A stretch of DNA of 13,464 nt from Thiohalospira sp051745535 (GCA_051745535.1 JBNJED010000034.1:1-13464), one strand, 5' to 3'; numbered from the stretch's first letter, positions 5,917 through 12,416 are shown. A program made the numbers and translations. The notes: a model not told the origin generated them from the sequence alone.

Positions 5917-6366
5917 ATGGCCATCTACCAGCACCTGCTCCTGGCCGCCGACTTCATGCCGGAGGCCGACCAGCTCGGGGCCCGGGCCCGCGAGCTGGCC
6001 CACGGCTTCGGCGCCCGGCTCTCCCTGGTCCACGTCCTGGAGCCGTCGGTCCTGGCGCCCCCCTACGAGATGATGCCGAGCCTCCCGGACGGCACCGAGC
6101 AGGCCCTGGAGGAGGCGGCCCAACAGGGACTGGACCGCCTGGGGGAGGCGCTGGAGGTGCCCCCGGTGAGCCGCCACCTCCTCTACGGCTCCGTGCGCCG
6201 GGCGGTGGCCGACTTCGTCACCGCCAACGGCGTCGACCTGGTGCTGGTGGGTAGCCACGGTCGCCACGGCGTGGAGCGGCTGCTGGGCTCCACGGCCAGC
6301 GCCATCCTGCAGAGCGTCCCCTGCGACGTCCTCGCCCTGCGCCTGGACCGGGCCGCCGACGACTGA
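5917..6366 (+). CDS. Universal stress protein UspA family
   Basis: This 149-residue single-domain Usp has the Rossmann-like alpha/beta fold: strand 1 'YQHLLLAADF' with D12, 'LSLVHVLEP' (35-43) and the nucleotide loop 'VGSHGRHGVERLLGST' (111-126). That loop reads G112-x2-G115-x8-G124-S-T, which fits the ATP-binding subclass, one residue shorter than the often quoted x9 spacing. Usp proteins are cytosolic dimers induced by stress and starvation; the particular target here is unknown. GGGAGGG at 5906-5912 lies 4 bases before ATG 5917. The gene is monocistronic-looking: a new promoter begins 10 bases after its stop. Confidence 0.93.
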   Translation: MAIYQHLLLAADFMPEADQLGARARELAHGFGARLSLVHVLEPSVLAPPYEMMPSLPDGTEQALEEAAQQGLDRLGEALEVPPVSRHLLYGSVRRAVADFVTANGVDLVLVGSHGRHGVERLLGSTASAILQSVPCDVLALRLDRAADD

Positions 6367-6375
6367 ACCGCCCGA

Positions 6376-6404
6376 TTGAGCGGGGCAGGGGCCTCCGCTA
6401 TGCT
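6376..6404 (+). promoter_or_regulatory. Sigma70-type promoter of the DUF2249-hemerythrin gene
   Basis: TTGAGC (6376-6381), an exact 17-base spacer and TATGCT (6399-6404) give a good sigma70-like promoter. It lies immediately after the uspA stop and about 30 bases before the ATG at 6434. The implied leader is only about 23 bases and contains just the GGAGG ribosome site (6423-6427). Confidence 0.65.
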
Positions 6405-6433
6405 GGGCCGACAGCCAACCGCGGAGGCCCCCC

Positions 6434-7174
6434 ATGGCGGAGCACGCCACCATCGATCTGCGCGAGCGCGGTGACCAGCCGGCCCGCATCGCCGCCTACC
6501 ACCAGGTTCGCCACCTCGCCCCGGGCGACTACATGGACCTGCTGGTGGAGGAGGAGCCGGCCCTGATGATGGAGATGGTCGGCGTCCAGCTGCGCAACCG
6601 GGTCCACTGGGAGGTAGTGGAGTCGGGCCCGCCGCTCTGGCGGGTGCGCGCCTACCACCGCTCCGACCGACACGACGCCTCCCTCATGGAGCTCCTCTCC
6701 TGGGACCACGAGCGCATCGACCGCCTCTTCGCCTCGGCCCTGCACAAGGTCAATCGCAACGAGGTGGCCTCGGCCGGGACGGATCTGGTCGATTTCGGGG
6801 TCAGCCTGCGCCGCCACGTCTACGCCGAGAACCTGATCCTCGTCCCGACCTTTCGTGTGGAGCGCGACCCCGCTGGCAACGACCCGACCTCGGTGATGAT
6901 CCGGGAGCACGACCAGATCCTCGAGGAGACGACCATGATCGAGTCCTTCTTCGAGGACGACCGGCCCGAGGCCGGCGAGGTGGCCCCCTTCCTGGGCATG
7001 CTCTCCGGCGGCCTGGCCAAGCACGAGGGCCGCGAGGAGCAGAACCTCTTCCCCCTCTGGGACATGGCCCTGCGGCGGGCGGAGGACGAGGGGATCCAGC
7101 GGGAACTCATCGAGCGCGTCCAGGGGATCCTCGCCGGTGACGAGGACCGGGACGCCGGCGTGGGTACGGACTAG
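6434..7174 (+). CDS. DUF2249-hemerythrin fusion protein (RIC/YtfE-like di-iron site)
   Basis: This 246-residue cytosolic protein has two domains. Residues about 5-76 resemble DUF2249: 'IDLRERG', 'LAPGDYMDLLVEEEPALMMEM', and 'VHWEVVESGPPLWRVRAYHR'. Residues about 84-235 form a hemerythrin-type four-helix bundle. Candidate iron ligands are H92 (SWDHERID), H128-x3-E132, H159 (REHDQI) and H197-x3-E201. That is four His and two Glu, with the same order and very similar spacing as E. coli YtfE/RIC (H84, H129, E133, H160, H204, E208); the fifth His of classical hemerythrin is L163. This points to an iron-sulfur repair or NO/O2-sensing di-iron protein rather than an oxygen carrier, though that is inference. 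The gene has its own promoter and a GGAGG site 6 bases before ATG. An unknown 103-residue gene follows after 9 bases. Confidence 0.9.
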   Translation: MAEHATIDLRERGDQPARIAAYHQVRHLAPGDYMDLLVEEEPALMMEMVGVQLRNRVHWEVVESGPPLWRVRAYHRSDRHDASLMELLSWDHERIDRLFASALHKVNRNEVASAGTDLVDFGVSLRRHVYAENLILVPTFRVERDPAGNDPTSVMIREHDQILEETTMIESFFEDDRPEAGEVAPFLGMLSGGLAKHEGREEQNLFPLWDMALRRAEDEGIQRELIERVQGILAGDEDRDAGVGTD

Positions 7175-7183
7175 GAGGCTCCC

Positions 7184-7495
7184 ATGGTCGGTCCGCTACA
7201 GCGCAAGCAGCGCGAGCAGGGTGCCGAGCAGATCCGGGAGTGGGCCTTCAACCTGCTCCGCTCCGACGGGATCGAGCCGGTCTCGGTGGTCTGGGACCTG
7301 GGGGAGCTGGACCCGGGGCGGAATGAGCACACCCTGAATCTGATCACCGAGTCGGGGATCGTGAAGGCCTCTTTCACCGCCCGGGAGCTGGAGGACTCCT
7401 TCAACTACGTCCATACCCCCCAGGTGGATGAACTCCGGGAGGCCATCGCCCGGCTGCGGGTCCAGACCGGTCAGCCCCCCGAGGGCGAGGCCTGA
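7184..7495 (+). CDS. Unknown 103-residue protein, operon partner of the hemerythrin gene
   Basis: I do not recognise this family. The protein is small, acidic and soluble, with no cysteine, signal peptide or membrane segment. It seems to consist of an N-terminal helix ('QREQGAEQIREWAFNLLRSD'), a beta-rich middle ('VSVVWDLGEL', 'HTLNLITESGIVKASFTARE') and a C-terminal helix ('VDELREAIARLR'). That order resembles a small alpha/beta ligand- or protein-binding domain. GGAGG at 7174-7178 overlaps the stop of the hemerythrin gene and sits 5 bases before ATG 7184, so the two are almost certainly co-transcribed and perhaps act together. Its last 25 bases overlap the 3' end of the convergent CDF transporter gene. 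Confidence 0.8.
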   Translation: MVGPLQRKQREQGAEQIREWAFNLLRSDGIEPVSVVWDLGELDPGRNEHTLNLITESGIVKASFTARELEDSFNYVHTPQVDELREAIARLRVQTGQPPEGEA

Positions 7496-8433
7496 GCCGG
7501 GTCCGGATCCGCGTCCGTCCCGTCTCCCATGCGCTGGAGGGGGAAGGCCGGTGGCACCTCCGGTTGCAGGGTGGCGTGGGTGATCCCCCAGTGGTCGGCC
7601 AGCCGCGCCTGCAGCCGTTCCAGAACCCCCGGCCAGCTCGCCGGGTCGCGCAGGACCACGTGGGCGGACAGCGCCACCATCTCCGAGCCGGCCTGCCAGA
7701 TGTGGAGGTCGTGCAGCGAGGCCACCTCCGGGTCGGCGGCCAGGTCGCGGCCCACCTCCTCCAGGTCCAGGTGCGCCGGGACCCCCTCCAGGACGACGTG
7801 CAGCGCCTCGCGCATCAGGGCCAGGCTGGCGCGCAGCACCACCGCGGCGATGAGCAGGGAGAGGAGCGGGTCCACCGGCGTCCAGCCGGTGGCGAGGATG
7901 ACGGCGCCGGAGATGAGGGCGGCCACCGAGCCCAGCAGGTCGCCCAGGACGTGGAGCAGGGCGCCGCGGACGTTGATGCCCCCCTCGCCCCGGGAGAGGA
8001 CCCAGAAGACCACCAGGTTCACCACCAGCCCCAGGGCGGCTACCGCCATGACGGGGCCGCCGGCGACCTCCCCCGGATCCAGCAGCCGCCGCACCGCCTC
8101 CACGGAGATGCCGGTGACGATGGCCAGCATGAACAGGCCGTTGATCAGGCCGGTGAGGACCTCCACCCGACCCAGACCCCAGCTGTGGCGGCGGCCGGCG
8201 GGGAGGCGGGCGATCCGCGCCGCCGCCGCCGCCAGCCCCAGCGCCAGGGCATCGGAGACCATGTGGCCGGCATCCCCCAGAAGTGCCAGCGAGCCGGCCA
8301 ACCAGCCGGTGATGGCCTCCACGCCGGCGAATCCGCCGGTGAGGCCCACGGCGATGAGCAGGGTCCGGGTGGAGCTCGGCGGGGCGTGATGGTGGTGGGC
8401 GTGGTCGTCGTGGGAATGGTCGTGTCCGGCCAT
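7471..8433 (-). CDS. Cation diffusion facilitator (CDF) family metal exporter, Zn-type
   Basis: This 320-residue inner-membrane protein should export Zn2+ or a similar divalent cation in exchange for protons. It has a His-rich N-terminus (residues 4-16, HDHSHDDHAHHHH) and six transmembrane helices between about 24 and 205. The two transport-site motifs are H57-x3-D61 in 'GDAGHMVSD' and H161-x3-D165 in 'HVLGD', the His/Asp pair pattern of zinc-type CDFs. The cytoplasmic C-terminal domain (about 210-292) contains 'HDLHIW' (241-246) and 'THATLQPE'. The overall pattern is CzcD/ZitB-like. ATG 8433 is the best start because it places the His-rich segment first, though its ribosome site (GGAAAAAACC) is weak. 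The gene is divergent from an unknown 206-residue gene and overlaps the convergent 103-residue gene by 25 bases. Confidence 0.93.
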   Translation of the reverse strand: MAGHDHSHDDHAHHHHAPPSSTRTLLIAVGLTGGFAGVEAITGWLAGSLALLGDAGHMVSDALALGLAAAAARIARLPAGRRHSWGLGRVEVLTGLINGLFMLAIVTGISVEAVRRLLDPGEVAGGPVMAVAALGLVVNLVVFWVLSRGEGGINVRGALLHVLGDLLGSVAALISGAVILATGWTPVDPLLSLLIAAVVLRASLALMREALHVVLEGVPAHLDLEEVGRDLAADPEVASLHDLHIWQAGSEMVALSAHVVLRDPASWPGVLERLQARLADHWGITHATLQPEVPPAFPLQRMGDGTDADPDPAQASPSGG

Positions 8434-8458
8434 GGTTTTTTCCGGGCGCCTTCGGGGG

Positions 8459-8469
8459 TACGCTGCGTA
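8459..8469. promoter_or_regulatory. Short palindrome between the CDF exporter and the 206-residue gene
   Basis: TACGC-T-GCGTA (8459-8469) is a perfect 5-1-5 inverted repeat in the 83-base divergent gap. It starts 26 bases upstream of the CDF start codon and ends 47 bases before the opposite GTG. Its position fits an operator controlling one or both genes, but it is short and no convincing -35/-10 pairs could be assigned. Confidence 0.3.
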
Positions 8470-8516
8470 TCTCCACAGACTGCGGGCACCCGCCCGCCCA
8501 TGCAAGCGAGGTAGAT

Positions 8517-9137
8517 GTGACGACCCTGCGCATCGGCTACCCCGGCGACGACCGGGTCATGCTCGAAATCCCCGACGATCTGCCGGAGCACGAGGAGATC
8601 TGGGTCTGGGACCTGCTCTTCGCGGCGACCCTCCACGAGTGCCATGGCGAGGCCGGCGTGGCCGAGTGGCAGGAGGATCGCGCCACCTGGGCGGTGAACA
8701 TGGCGGGCAAGGTCTTCCTGCCGCCGGAGGAGATCAGCGCCGACGGCCGGATCCGCTTCGGCGAGGTCGCGGTGGAGACCGGCACGGTGGCCGACTCCGA
8801 GCCGGTGGAGATCGAACTGGTCCACGAGGGCTCGGCCCTGCCGGGACTGCGCGCCCGCTGGCCGGACGACCTCCCCGTGGGGCGGCGCCTGCAGGCGGTG
8901 GATGCCCTGGCCCAGTTCTTCATGGACCGCAACCGGCTCTTCCTGCGCGAGCTGCCCCTCCACCTGCTGGCGATGCAGAAGTTCTACCAGGAGGAGCGCA
9001 GCGCCGCGGATCCGGAGAGCGTGGGCGAGGCCCCGGTCTACGCCCTGAACAAGGCCATGGAGTACTTCGAGAGCCGCCGCCAGGAACTCTCGGAGCCGGT
9101 GAGCTTCTTCGACGACTCCCCTTCGTCCTCCTCCTGA
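8517..9137 (+). CDS. Hypothetical protein, 206 residues, unknown family
   Basis: I do not recognise a family. The protein is acidic, cytosolic-looking and without signal or membrane segments. Its first half (to about residue 115) looks mixed alpha/beta, with conspicuous 'HEEIWVWDLLFAATLHECHG' and 'WAVNMAGKVFLPPEEI'. The second half is helical with 'VDALAQFFMDRNRLFLRELP' and 'VYALNKAMEYFESRRQELSE', then a tail 'DDSPSSSS'. H41 and C42 in the first half could bind a metal, but this is only a pattern. Translation starts at GTG 8517 with GAGG five bases upstream; an overlapping ATG at 8515 runs straight into TGA. It stands divergent from the metal exporter and ends one base from the convergent HMA-like gene, so metal-linked context is all that can be said. 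Confidence 0.78.
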   Translation: MTTLRIGYPGDDRVMLEIPDDLPEHEEIWVWDLLFAATLHECHGEAGVAEWQEDRATWAVNMAGKVFLPPEEISADGRIRFGEVAVETGTVADSEPVEIELVHEGSALPGLRARWPDDLPVGRRLQAVDALAQFFMDRNRLFLRELPLHLLAMQKFYQEERSAADPESVGEAPVYALNKAMEYFESRRQELSEPVSFFDDSPSSSS

Positions 9138-9138
9138 A

Positions 9139-9429
9139 TCACGCCCGGCAGCGGACCCCCTGGCACTCGCGCAGGCGGGTCCCGGCCGGCGGATCGCTGC
9201 CGTAGCGTACTCGCGCCGGGTGGCCCAGGCCGTCCAGCAGCCGCAGCAGATCGCTCACCGAGCAGCAGCAGGGGCTGTACTCCACCAGGATCAGTCGGGC
9301 GTTGCGCAGGGTGACGCGGGCGCTGATGACCCCCGTCCGGGCGTGGAGCGCCTGCTCCAGCGCCTCGATCTGCCGGGCGGAGAGGGTCTGGTCCAGATGC
9401 AGGGTGGTGTCGACGATGGGATAGACCAT
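9139..9429 (-). CDS. Small heavy-metal-associated (HMA)-fold protein with a CCC cluster
   Basis: The 96-residue product has the beta-alpha-beta-beta-alpha-beta order of HMA domains: 'VDTTLHLDQTLSARQIEALE', 'VISARVTLRNARLILVEYSP', then 'SDLLRLLDGLGHPARV'. The canonical CxxC copper loop after strand 1 is missing; that position reads 'HLDQTLS'. Instead three consecutive cysteines (C54-C56) follow strand 3, and C89 and C94 lie in the C-terminal tail. The opening 'MVYPIVDTTLHLD' resembles a set of small gammaproteobacterial HMA-like proteins of unknown role. Metal binding is therefore possible but not by the classical site. The start ATG 9429 is set by AGGGAGGG 7 bases away. The gene is divergent from the HPF-cold-shock gene over 259 bases and converges on the unknown 206-residue gene with a 1-base gap. 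Confidence 0.75.
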   Translation of the reverse strand: MVYPIVDTTLHLDQTLSARQIEALEQALHARTGVISARVTLRNARLILVEYSPCCCSVSDLLRLLDGLGHPARVRYGSDPPAGTRLRECQGVRCRA

Positions 9430-9450
9430 GGTGGTTCCCTCCCTGAGGAT

Positions 9451-9465
9451 GGGCCGTTCCGGCCC
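9451..9465. other. Hairpin in the leader of the HMA-like gene
   Basis: GGGCCG (9451-9456), loop TTC and CGGCCC (9460-9465) pair over 6 bp, 22 bases upstream of the minus-strand start codon. It would form in the 5' leader of the HMA-like mRNA. The rest of the 259-base divergent region (9430-9688) shows one clear promoter, reading rightward, and nothing else I can assign. Confidence 0.3.
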
Positions 9466-9569
9466 GGGTTATCTGCTCAAGTGTAGTCCAGTGGTAGCAG
9501 CGGGGAAGGGTCCCGGCGCGAGAATCGTGGCCCGGATCACGCGCCGGGCGGGAGAGGGAGTCGACCGGC

Positions 9570-9598
9570 TTGAACCGGGCAGGGGGTTCGACTAGCTT
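9570..9598 (+). promoter_or_regulatory. Sigma70-type promoter of the HPF-cold-shock gene
   Basis: TTGAAC (9570-9575), an exact 17-base spacer and TAGCTT (9593-9598) form a plausible sigma70-like promoter. The -10 is weak but its layout and -35 resemble those of the promoter at 6376. It leaves a GC-rich leader of about 84 bases before ATG 9689, long enough for RNA structure. Confidence 0.5.
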
Positions 9599-9688
9599 CA
9601 GTAGGTGGGGCACCGCCCCCGTCGGCGTGGGCCGGCGTCGCTGTCGCAGGCCGGGGCGGATCCGGCATCCGGACAGGGCAGGACCGCT

Positions 9689-10231
9689 ATGAAGCAACCG
9701 TTGCAGATCACCAGCCGTTCCGTGGAGCTCACCCCCGCCATCGAGGCGGCCATCCGGGAGCGGGCCGAGCGCCTGGAGCGCTTCTTCCAGCCCATCATCG
9801 CCTGTCGGGTGGTGGTGGAGACCCCCCACCGCCACCAGCACAAGGGCCACCAGCACAACGTCCGCCTGGACGTTACCGTCCCCGGGGAGGAGGTGGTCAT
9901 CCGCCGCGAGCCCCGGGAGGACCTCTACGTCGCCATCCGGGATGCCTTCGACGCCGCCCGGCGTCGTCTCAAGGCGCGCGGGCGCAAGCAGCGCAGCCAC
10001 CATGTCCACGGCGAGGCGCCCATGGCGGTGCCGGCCTGGGTCTCCGATCTGGAGCCCGACGCCGGCTTCGGCTTCATTACCACCTCCGAGGGCCGCGAAC
10101 TCTACTTCGAGAGCGGCGCCGTCCGGGGCGATCGCTTCGCCCACCTGAGCCTGGGCAGCCCCGTCCGGGTCACCGAGGGGGAGGGGGCCGGCGGCCCCGC
10201 CGCCCGCCGCGTGGAGCCCCTGGCCGGCTGA
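9689..10231 (+). CDS. Ribosome hibernation factor (HPF/RaiA domain) fused to a cold-shock-like domain
   Basis: This 180-residue protein combines two domains. Residues 1-105 match the HPF/RaiA (S30AE) fold: 'LQITSRSVELTPAIEAAIRE' (5-24), 'VVVETPHRHQHKGHQHNVRL' (41-60), 'DLYVAIRDAFDAARRRLK' (78-95). This fold sits in the decoding region of the 30S subunit and stalls ribosomes under stress. Residues about 116-177 look like a cold-shock/OB domain: 'WVSDLEPDAGFGFITTSEGR', 'ELYFESGAV' and 'LSLGSPVRVTEGEGAGGPAA', with the GFGFI RNP1-like core. The usual RNP2 'F(V)H' is changed to 'YFES', so RNA affinity may be altered. ATG 9689 has AGGA 5 bases upstream; the open frame to its left is just leader. 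It lacks the long-HPF dimerisation tail. A 10-bp hairpin follows 9 bases after the stop. Confidence 0.88.
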   Translation: MKQPLQITSRSVELTPAIEAAIRERAERLERFFQPIIACRVVVETPHRHQHKGHQHNVRLDVTVPGEEVVIRREPREDLYVAIRDAFDAARRRLKARGRKQRSHHVHGEAPMAVPAWVSDLEPDAGFGFITTSEGRELYFESGAVRGDRFAHLSLGSPVRVTEGEGAGGPAARRVEPLAG

Positions 10232-10237
10232 ACCCGG

Positions 10238-11656
10238 CTACCCGGCCGGCAGCAGCCGGCCGGGGTCTGCCAGATCCATGCGTTCTCCCAGCCCCGGCGT
10301 CAGTACCGGGGCGTCGTATTCCCCCTCCAGCCGCTCGGCCAGCGCGTCGCGCTGTTCCGCCTCGCCGTGGACCAGGGCCACCGGCGGTCGGCCGTGGAAG
10401 CGGCCGTACCACTCGGCCAGGCCGTCGCTGTCGGCGTGGGCGGAGAGGCCGCCGATGGTGTGGACCTTCGCCCCCACCCGGATGGGCTCGCCCCAGACCT
10501 GGATCTCCCGCGCCCCGTCCACCAGGGCGCGGCCCGGCGTTCCCCGGGCCTGGAAGCCGGTGATGAGGACCTCGGTCTCCCGCCGCCACAGGTTGTGCTT
10601 GAAGTGGTGGAGGATCCGCCCCCCCGAACACATGCCGGAGCCGGCGATGACCATGGCGCCACTGTGGATGCGGTTGATGGCCCGGGACTGGTTGGCGGTC
10701 CGCGAGAAGTGGAGGTTGGGCAGCTTGAAGGGGTTGGCCTGCGTCCCGCGCCACTGGCGGGCGGTCTCGTCGTAGAGCTTCCAGTGGCGGGCGTAGATCT
10801 CGGTGGCCTCGATGGCCATGGGGCTGTCCAGGAAGAGCTGCCAGCGGTCCACGCCCCACTCGGCGTAGTGGCGGTCGAGGACGTAGAGGAGCTCCTGGGT
10901 CCGGCCCACGGCGAAGGCGGGGATGAGGATGTTGCCTCGGTCGTGGCGGGCGCGTTCCAGGATCCCCGCCAGCTCCTCCCAGGTCGCGTCCCAGTCCCGG
11001 TGGTTGCGGCCGCCGTAGGTGCTCTCCAGCAGGACCAGGTCGGCCCGTTCCAGCGGTTCGGGATCGCGCAGGATGGGGGCGCCGCGATGGCCCAGGTCGC
11101 CGGAGAAGACCACGCGTCGGCGGGTCTCCCCCTCGGCCAGCTCCAGCTCCACGGTGGCGGAGCCGAGGATGTGGCCGGCATCGTGGAGGGTGAGCGTCAC
11201 CCCCGGGACCACCTCGTGGGGCTGGCCGTACGGGTGGGCGTGCATCCGGCGCACGGCGGCGGTGGCGTCGGCCCGGGTAAAGGCCGGCTCCACTCCTTCC
11301 TGGCCGCGCCGGGCCCGGCGCCGGCTCTCGTGTTCGGCGTCCTTCTCCTCCAGGAAGGCGGCATCGCGCAGCATCACTCGGGCGAGATCCCGGGTGGCGG
11401 CGTGGGTGTGGATGCGGCCCCGGAAGCCGTGGCGGACCAGTTGCGGCAGGCGGCCGCTGTGGTCGATGTGGGCGTGGCTGAGGATGACGGCGTCGATGGA
11501 GGCGGGGTCGAAGGGGAAGGGCTCGGCATTGCGCGCCTCGGCCTCCCGTCCGCCCTGGATCATGCCGCAGTCCAGCAGGACCCGCCGGCCGCCCACCTCC
11601 AGGAGGTGGCAGGAGCCGGTGACCTCGCCGGCGGCCCCGAAGAAGGTCAGTTCCAT
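10238..11656 (-). CDS. Beta-CASP metallo-beta-lactamase (RNA-processing nuclease-like)
   Basis: This 472-residue cytosolic protein has every motif of the beta-CASP MBL family, which includes CPSF-73/Ysh1-like RNA nucleases. The zinc motif H61-A-H-I-D-H66 sits in 'LSHAHIDHSG', with H162 in 'DAGHILGSA', D187 in 'FSGDLGH', E211 in 'LESTYG' (motif A), H407 in 'GLSAHADS' (motif B) and H430 in 'LVHGE' (motif C). The beta-CASP insert spans about 212-400 and holds 'IPAFAVGRTQELLY', 'DSPMAIEAT' and 'GSGMCSGGRI'. The start ATG overlaps the rhodanese stop in a TGATG junction with no strong ribosome site, so translation is coupled. It is the last gene of the marR-rhodanese-MBL operon. The substrate is unknown; RNA is the likely one from family knowledge. 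Confidence 0.93.
   Translation of the reverse strand: MELTFFGAAGEVTGSCHLLEVGGRRVLLDCGMIQGGREAEARNAEPFPFDPASIDAVILSHAHIDHSGRLPQLVRHGFRGRIHTHAATRDLARVMLRDAAFLEEKDAEHESRRRARRGQEGVEPAFTRADATAAVRRMHAHPYGQPHEVVPGVTLTLHDAGHILGSATVELELAEGETRRRVVFSGDLGHRGAPILRDPEPLERADLVLLESTYGGRNHRDWDATWEELAGILERARHDRGNILIPAFAVGRTQELLYVLDRHYAEWGVDRWQLFLDSPMAIEATEIYARHWKLYDETARQWRGTQANPFKLPNLHFSRTANQSRAINRIHSGAMVIAGSGMCSGGRILHHFKHNLWRRETEVLITGFQARGTPGRALVDGAREIQVWGEPIRVGAKVHTIGGLSAHADSDGLAEWYGRFHGRPPVALVHGEAEQRDALAERLEGEYDAPVLTPGLGERMDLADPGRLLPAG
10241..10264. terminator. Strong hairpin between convergent HPF and beta-CASP genes
   Basis: CCCGGCCGGC (10241-10250), loop AGCA and GCCGGCCGGG (10255-10264) form a perfect 10-bp GC stem. 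It starts 9 bases after the HPF stop and coincides with the last codons of the oppositely oriented nuclease gene. There is no T-run on either strand, so it is not a classical intrinsic terminator, but its position between convergent 3' ends suggests a transcript-end or pausing role. Confidence 0.5.
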
Positions 11657-11943
11657 CAGCAGGTGTAGTATTTCTGGATGGAGCCGAGGTTGTAGACCTC
11701 GGGGAAGCCCAGCTGCTGGAGCAGCATCTGGGCCTGGGTGCTGCGGGCGCCGGTGGCGCAGTAGAGGACCACCGGCTTGTGCTCCTCCAGCTCCCCGGCC
11801 TGCTGGGCCATCACCTGGACGGGGATGTTCTTCGCCCCCGGCAGGGCGCCCTGGGCGAATTCATCGGGGCCGCGGACGTCCACCAGCTGGGCGCCGGACT
11901 CCACCAGACGCTGGGCCTCGGGGCAATCGATCTGCTCGAACAT
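11656..11943 (-). CDS. Small single-domain rhodanese in the marR operon
   Basis: This 95-residue rhodanese domain shows 'QLVDVRGPDEFAQGALPGAK' (19-38) and the active loop C62-A-T-G-A-R-S, with C62 as the expected persulfide cysteine. It ends 'VYNLGSIQKYYTC', very similar to the end of the rhodanese after msrB, so the two are probably paralogues. Extra cysteines C7 and C95 (the terminal residue) could participate in sulfur relay. AGGAG lies 9 bases before ATG 11943 and within the last codons of the marR gene, whose stop is 7 bases upstream. Its own stop overlaps the nuclease start as TGATG. Middle position in a regulator-rhodanese-nuclease operon suggests control by reactive sulfur or oxidants, which is inference. 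Confidence 0.9.
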   Translation of the reverse strand: MFEQIDCPEAQRLVESGAQLVDVRGPDEFAQGALPGAKNIPVQVMAQQAGELEEHKPVVLYCATGARSTQAQMLLQQLGFPEVYNLGSIQKYYTC

Positions 11944-11950
11944 GGTCGTG

Positions 11951-12412
11951 TTACTCCTGCTCGGATAGGGAAACGGGGTCGGCCTCCTCGCTCCCCTGCA
12001 GGCGGGCGCAGAGGGAGAGGAGGAGGCCCTGCTCGGCCTCGGTGAGGCGGCCGAAGAGGCGCTCCTGGACCGCCGCGCGGGCGGGCTCGGTACGCGCCAG
12101 CAGCGCCTCGCCGTCGTCGGTGAGGCTGTAGCGGCGCTCGCGGCCGGTGTCGCGAGGCAGCTCCTGGACCCAGCCGCGCTCGGCCAGGATCCGCAGCTTG
12201 CGGAACATCACGCTGCGCTCGGACTCCAGCGCCGTGGCCACCTCGCGCACGGTCGCCTCCGCCCGCCCCCGGAGCTGCATGAGCACCGGGATCTGGGTGG
12301 CGCGGACGCCGTGCTCGCGATAGGCCTCATCGAAGCACTTGAGGACGTAGTGGCTCACCCGCAGGACCTGCAGGTTCATGCAGGCGGTCTCCGCGTGGGT
12401 GGACTCGCTCAA
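11951..12412 (-). CDS. MarR-family transcriptional regulator
   Basis: This 153-residue winged-helix repressor-type protein has an N-terminal dimerisation helix ('LQVLRVSHYVLKCFDEAY'), a helix-turn-helix ('ATVREVATALESERSVMFRKLRILAERG', about 53-80) and a wing 'LPRDTGRERRYSLTDDG' (85-101), then a C-terminal dimer helix. Cysteines at 11, 26 and 135 make redox or persulfide sensing possible; C11 and C26 flank the first helix, as in related Cys-containing MarR proteins. The start is TTG at 12412-12410, fixed by AGGAG six bases upstream; an in-frame ATG at 12379 would lose C11. It is the first gene of the operon with the rhodanese and beta-CASP genes. A perfect palindrome overlaps the promoter, so autoregulation is likely. 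Ligand unknown. Confidence 0.92.
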   Translation of the reverse strand: MSESTHAETACMNLQVLRVSHYVLKCFDEAYREHGVRATQIPVLMQLRGRAEATVREVATALESERSVMFRKLRILAERGWVQELPRDTGRERRYSLTDDGEALLARTEPARAAVQERLFGRLTEAEQGLLLSLCARLQGSEEADPVSLSEQE

Positions 12413-12416
12413 GGGT

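Noticed and set aside
9480..9508. Minus-strand TTCCCC-17-TACACT as promoter of the HMA-like gene.
   Set aside because: Match to consensus is too weak at both boxes to report as a feature.
10367..12131. Plus-strand open frames opposite the nuclease and marR genes.
   Set aside because: Antisense shadows without ribosome sites or domains.
10238..12412. The nuclease operon as an anti-phage defence system.
   Set aside because: No other defence gene, no mobile element and no unusual base composition; a stress or RNA-processing role is simpler.
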